Shown piece after piece: positions 14,972 through 16,146 of a DNA stretch of 16,146 bases (position 1 is its first letter; each line of letters begins with the position of its first letter). The translations under genes and the position numbers were made by a program. The notes below the pieces were generated by a model. The model had not been told where the DNA came from. It did no database searches and was given only the letters and a program-made list of their open reading frames with translations. Source of the stretch: Rickettsiales bacterium (lineage in GTDB: Bacteria; Pseudomonadota; Alphaproteobacteria; Rickettsiales; UBA998); assembly GCA_019749855.1 (NCBI GenBank), contig JAIEPI010000142.1, forward strand, positions 1 to 16,146, given 5' to 3'.

Positions 14972-15206
14972 ATTTAACTCCTTATTCTAATATGTTAAAT
15001 ATATATGATTAAGGAATAATTAATGCAGGCTGGGCTTGAGTTTATGTAAGAGTGAGATTGACGCTTCGTCTGTTGGCTTCGCGCCCTACGGGTCCCGAGC
15101 TAACGCTCGATTTCCAAAATGCCTGATGACATTTTGTCTAACAGCCTTCTCATCTCTATCCATCATCACTTACTTAAACAGGGCCTTTAAGCCCTGTTTA
15201 AGTAAG
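14972..15206. other. Intergenic stretch between pilin-like gene and tRNA-Ser, with hairpins
   Basis: This gap of about 235 bases has no gene. The 50 bases next to the pilin start (about 14972-15025) are very AT-rich, fitting a promoter and leader, though no clear -35/-10 pair is visible. The middle is GC-richer and has a run of small stem-loops: GACG-CTT-CGTC (15059-15069), CGAGC-TAAC-GCTCG (15096-15109) and AAAATG-CCTGATGA-CATTTT (15116-15135). The large inverted repeat at 15167-15208 follows. The clustering suggests a structured intergenic repeat family or RNA leader, which I cannot name. Confidence 0.45.
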
Positions 15207-15208
15207 TG
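15167..15208. repeat. Perfect 18-bp inverted repeat at the 3' end of tRNA-Ser
   Basis: The arms CACTTACTTAAACAGGGC (15167-15184) and GCCCTGTTTAAGTAAGTG (15191-15208) are exact reverse complements around a 6-base centre CTTTAA. The right arm overlaps two bases of the encoded CCA of the tRNA. Read on the tRNA strand it would form a strong hairpin directly after the mature 3' end, but no T-run follows it (ATGATGG), so it is not a standard intrinsic terminator. It could be a processing or bidirectional termination hairpin, or the relic of a mobile element end. Confidence 0.8.
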
Positions 15209-15296
15209 GCGGAGACGGAGAGATTCGAACTCTCGATACGGTTGCCCGTATACACACTTTCCAGGCGTGCGCCTTCAACCACTCGGCCACGTCTCC
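15207..15296 (-). tRNA. tRNA-Ser (anticodon GGA)
   Basis: A type II tRNA of 90 nt including an encoded CCA. Acceptor strands GGAGACG (15296-15290) and CGTCTCC (15217-15211) pair fully, with discriminator G then CCA (15209-15207). The D arm is TGGCCGAGTGG. The anticodon loop CTGGAAA carries GGA, reading UCC/UCU, and is closed by CACGC/GTGTG. A long variable arm (ATACGGGCAACCGTAT) marks it as serine, and the T loop is GAGAGTTCGAATCTCTC. A TATAAT lies only 2 nt upstream of the 5' end (15304-15299), too close to be a conventional -10 for the full tRNA. Confidence 0.97.
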
Positions 15297-15298
15297 GT

Positions 15299-15304
15299 AT
15301 TATA
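15299..15304 (-). promoter_or_regulatory. TATAAT hexamer abutting the tRNA-Ser 5' end
   Basis: A perfect -10 hexamer on the tRNA strand ends 2 nt before the mature 5' end. A transcript from it would begin inside the acceptor stem, and no TTGACA-like box stands 17 bases upstream. It is therefore doubtful as the functional tRNA promoter and is listed for its position next to the duplicated segment. Confidence 0.2.
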
Positions 15305-15358
15305 GTCCTCGGTCGTCACTCCGAGCGGTTTAAGATAAGCGCACGCCCCTTTATCAAT

Positions 15359-15375
15359 GTTCACCTAAGGTGAAC
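15359..15375. repeat. Small perfect palindrome between the tRNA and its partial copy
   Basis: GTTCACCT and AGGTGAAC, 8-base arms around a single A, form a 17-base palindrome immediately next to the copied tRNA segment. It could be a protein-binding site, for instance for a recombinase or repressor, or a short hairpin. Nothing else identifies it. Confidence 0.6.
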
Positions 15376-15378
15376 GGG

Positions 15379-15411
15379 GCGCCTTCAACCACTCGGCCAC
15401 GTCTCCGTATT
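15379..15411 (-). pseudogene. Exact copy of the 5' portion of tRNA-Ser
   Basis: These 33 bases are identical to 15269-15301, in direct orientation and offset by 110. They cover the upstream AATAC, the 5' acceptor strand, the D arm and the start of the anticodon stem of tRNA-Ser(GGA), but no anticodon, variable arm or T arm. The copy lies upstream of the intact tRNA on the same strand. It is either the relic of a tandem tRNA duplication or an attachment-site-like repeat left by an integrative element. Confidence 0.8.
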
Positions 15412-15475
15412 TAGTGATGCGAGGGATGCCAGATTAACGAGGCAAAGTCAACGCTCGGGCAATAGCGGACATGCA

Positions 15476-16146
15476 TTAGGCAAAATCAGTGAAATTGCCT
15501 TCTGTCAGTGTCGCCAGTTTGGCCAAAGTGACGCCGTTGAATCTGGCCACATAATCAAGTGTATCATTGATTGCAATTAAAGTACCTGCTGAGGTCGTCT
15601 CCGTGATGCGCACCAGAATAGAATCCGTATTGTTACTCACCATCACGTACAGGCTATCATTAGTGGCAAGGTCATCGGCGATTCCATTAAGGGCGCTGTA
15701 GATATTGGCTTCGGTGAAATCAATCACCGCATTAGTTGCCACATAGAGCCCCGCATTAGCATCAAGCGTCTGTGCATTGGCTCCATTACCAATGGCAAAC
15801 ACCGTGCCAGCACCACGCAAAATCGAGTTTACCAGCGTATCAATGTCTATCAGATCAATCTCGTTAAATGCATCGGTGACAATATCAACCTCTGCTTCCA
15901 CTGCCGTGGCATGGGTGGTGGTGAACGTGAAGGTATCATTGCCGGCGCCGCCCGTTAAGGTATCGGTATCTGCGCCGCCATTCAGTGTGTCGTTCCCCAG
16001 CCCACCAATGATGGAATCTTCCAGCAAGCCGCCAACAATTGAGTCGCTTCCCTCTCCACCATTTAGGGAGCTATCCGCAATGCCGTCATTGACGCCGCCA
16101 TCATTGGCGTTAATGGTGTCGTTGCCCGCACCGCCGAAAATGGTAT
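15476..16146 (-). CDS. RTX-type calcium-binding protein, C-terminal part (5' end outside window)
   Basis: The last 223 residues of a secreted repeat protein. The frame is open to the window edge; the TTG at 16027 is internal and not a start. The visible N-terminal part carries RTX nonapeptides with the GGxGxDxxx pattern, e.g. GGAGNDTIN, GGEGSDSIV, GGLGNDTLN, GGADTDTLT and GGAGNDTFTF, which fold into a calcium beta-roll outside the cell. A globular C-terminal domain of about 150 residues follows, ending in NGVTLAKLATLTEGNFTDFA. The uncharged, hydrophobic tail fits an uncleaved type I secretion signal. The total size and N-terminal activity (hydrolase, adhesin or toxin) cannot be seen. No ABC transporter or membrane fusion gene is in the window, and no terminator is evident before the tRNA fragment. 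Confidence 0.93.
   Translation of the reverse strand, partial: TIFGGAGNDTINANDGGVNDGIADSSLNGGEGSDSIVGGLLEDSIIGGLGNDTLNGGADTDTLTGGAGNDTFTFTTTHATAVEAEVDIVTDAFNEIDLIDIDTLVNSILRGAGTVFAIGNGANAQTLDANAGLYVATNAVIDFTEANIYSALNGIADDLATNDSLYVMVSNNTDSILVRITETTSAGTLIAINDTLDYVARFNGVTLAKLATLTEGNFTDFA

Noticed and set aside
15167..15208. Rho-independent terminator call for the inverted repeat
   Set aside because: The stem is strong but neither strand has a T-run after it, so it is reported as an inverted repeat instead.
15036..15305. 89-codon open frame across tRNA-Ser on the plus strand
   Set aside because: Its C-terminal half is simply the antisense of the tRNA gene, a well-known spurious translation; there is no ribosome site and no family resemblance.
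15269..15411. Possible CRISPR or tandem repeat array
   Set aside because: There are only two copies of the 33-base unit, and both are explained by tRNA-Ser sequence; no spacers or cas genes are present.

Overview
The window looks like chromosomal DNA from an alphaproteobacterium, probably a deep-branching or host-associated lineage. This is inferred from family resemblance only: a DUF2125-like protein beside folate genes, a PleC/DivJ-like soluble histidine kinase, an M17 peptidase of the alphaproteobacterial type, and a lone prepilin-like protein of a kind common in such lineages. Base composition is near balanced. Gene packing is tight, with several 1-4 nt overlaps and no gene-free stretch above 300 bases.

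Layout. Positions 1-1266 (+) hold the C-terminal third of DNA polymerase III alpha (dnaE). Positions 1551-5447 (-) hold pabC, a DUF2125-like envelope protein and pabB, transcribed in that order. Head-to-head with pabC lie folK and folP (5499-6835, +), overlapping by 4 nt. PabB and PabC make p-aminobenzoate, FolK activates the pterin, and FolP joins the two into dihydropteroate, so the divergent cluster covers the convergent centre of folate synthesis. Positions 6990-9772 (+) hold a soluble sensor histidine kinase whose stop codon overlaps the start of an M17 leucyl aminopeptidase. Positions 9833-11052 (+) hold a MarR-type regulator and, 2 nt later, a polytopic membrane protein with a GYF-2-like N-terminal domain. 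A good sigma70-type promoter with a palindrome in its spacer precedes this pair.

Positions 11089-12507 (-) hold class II fumarase, followed on the plus strand by a DMT/EamA transporter and a PAP2 phosphatase. The last part (14198-16146) is on the minus strand and has an accessory character: a lone type IV pilin-like protein, a hairpin-rich intergenic stretch, tRNA-Ser(GGA) flanked by a perfect 18-bp inverted repeat, an exact 33-bp copy of the tRNA 5' portion, and the C-terminus of an RTX calcium-binding protein that runs off the window.

I found no convincing new defence or mobile system. The most useful second looks are the tRNA-Ser duplication with its adjoining palindrome, the apparent non-canonical start (or frameshift) of pabB, the replacement of a conserved glutamate in PabC, and the palindrome/short-ORF arrangement in front of the histidine kinase.
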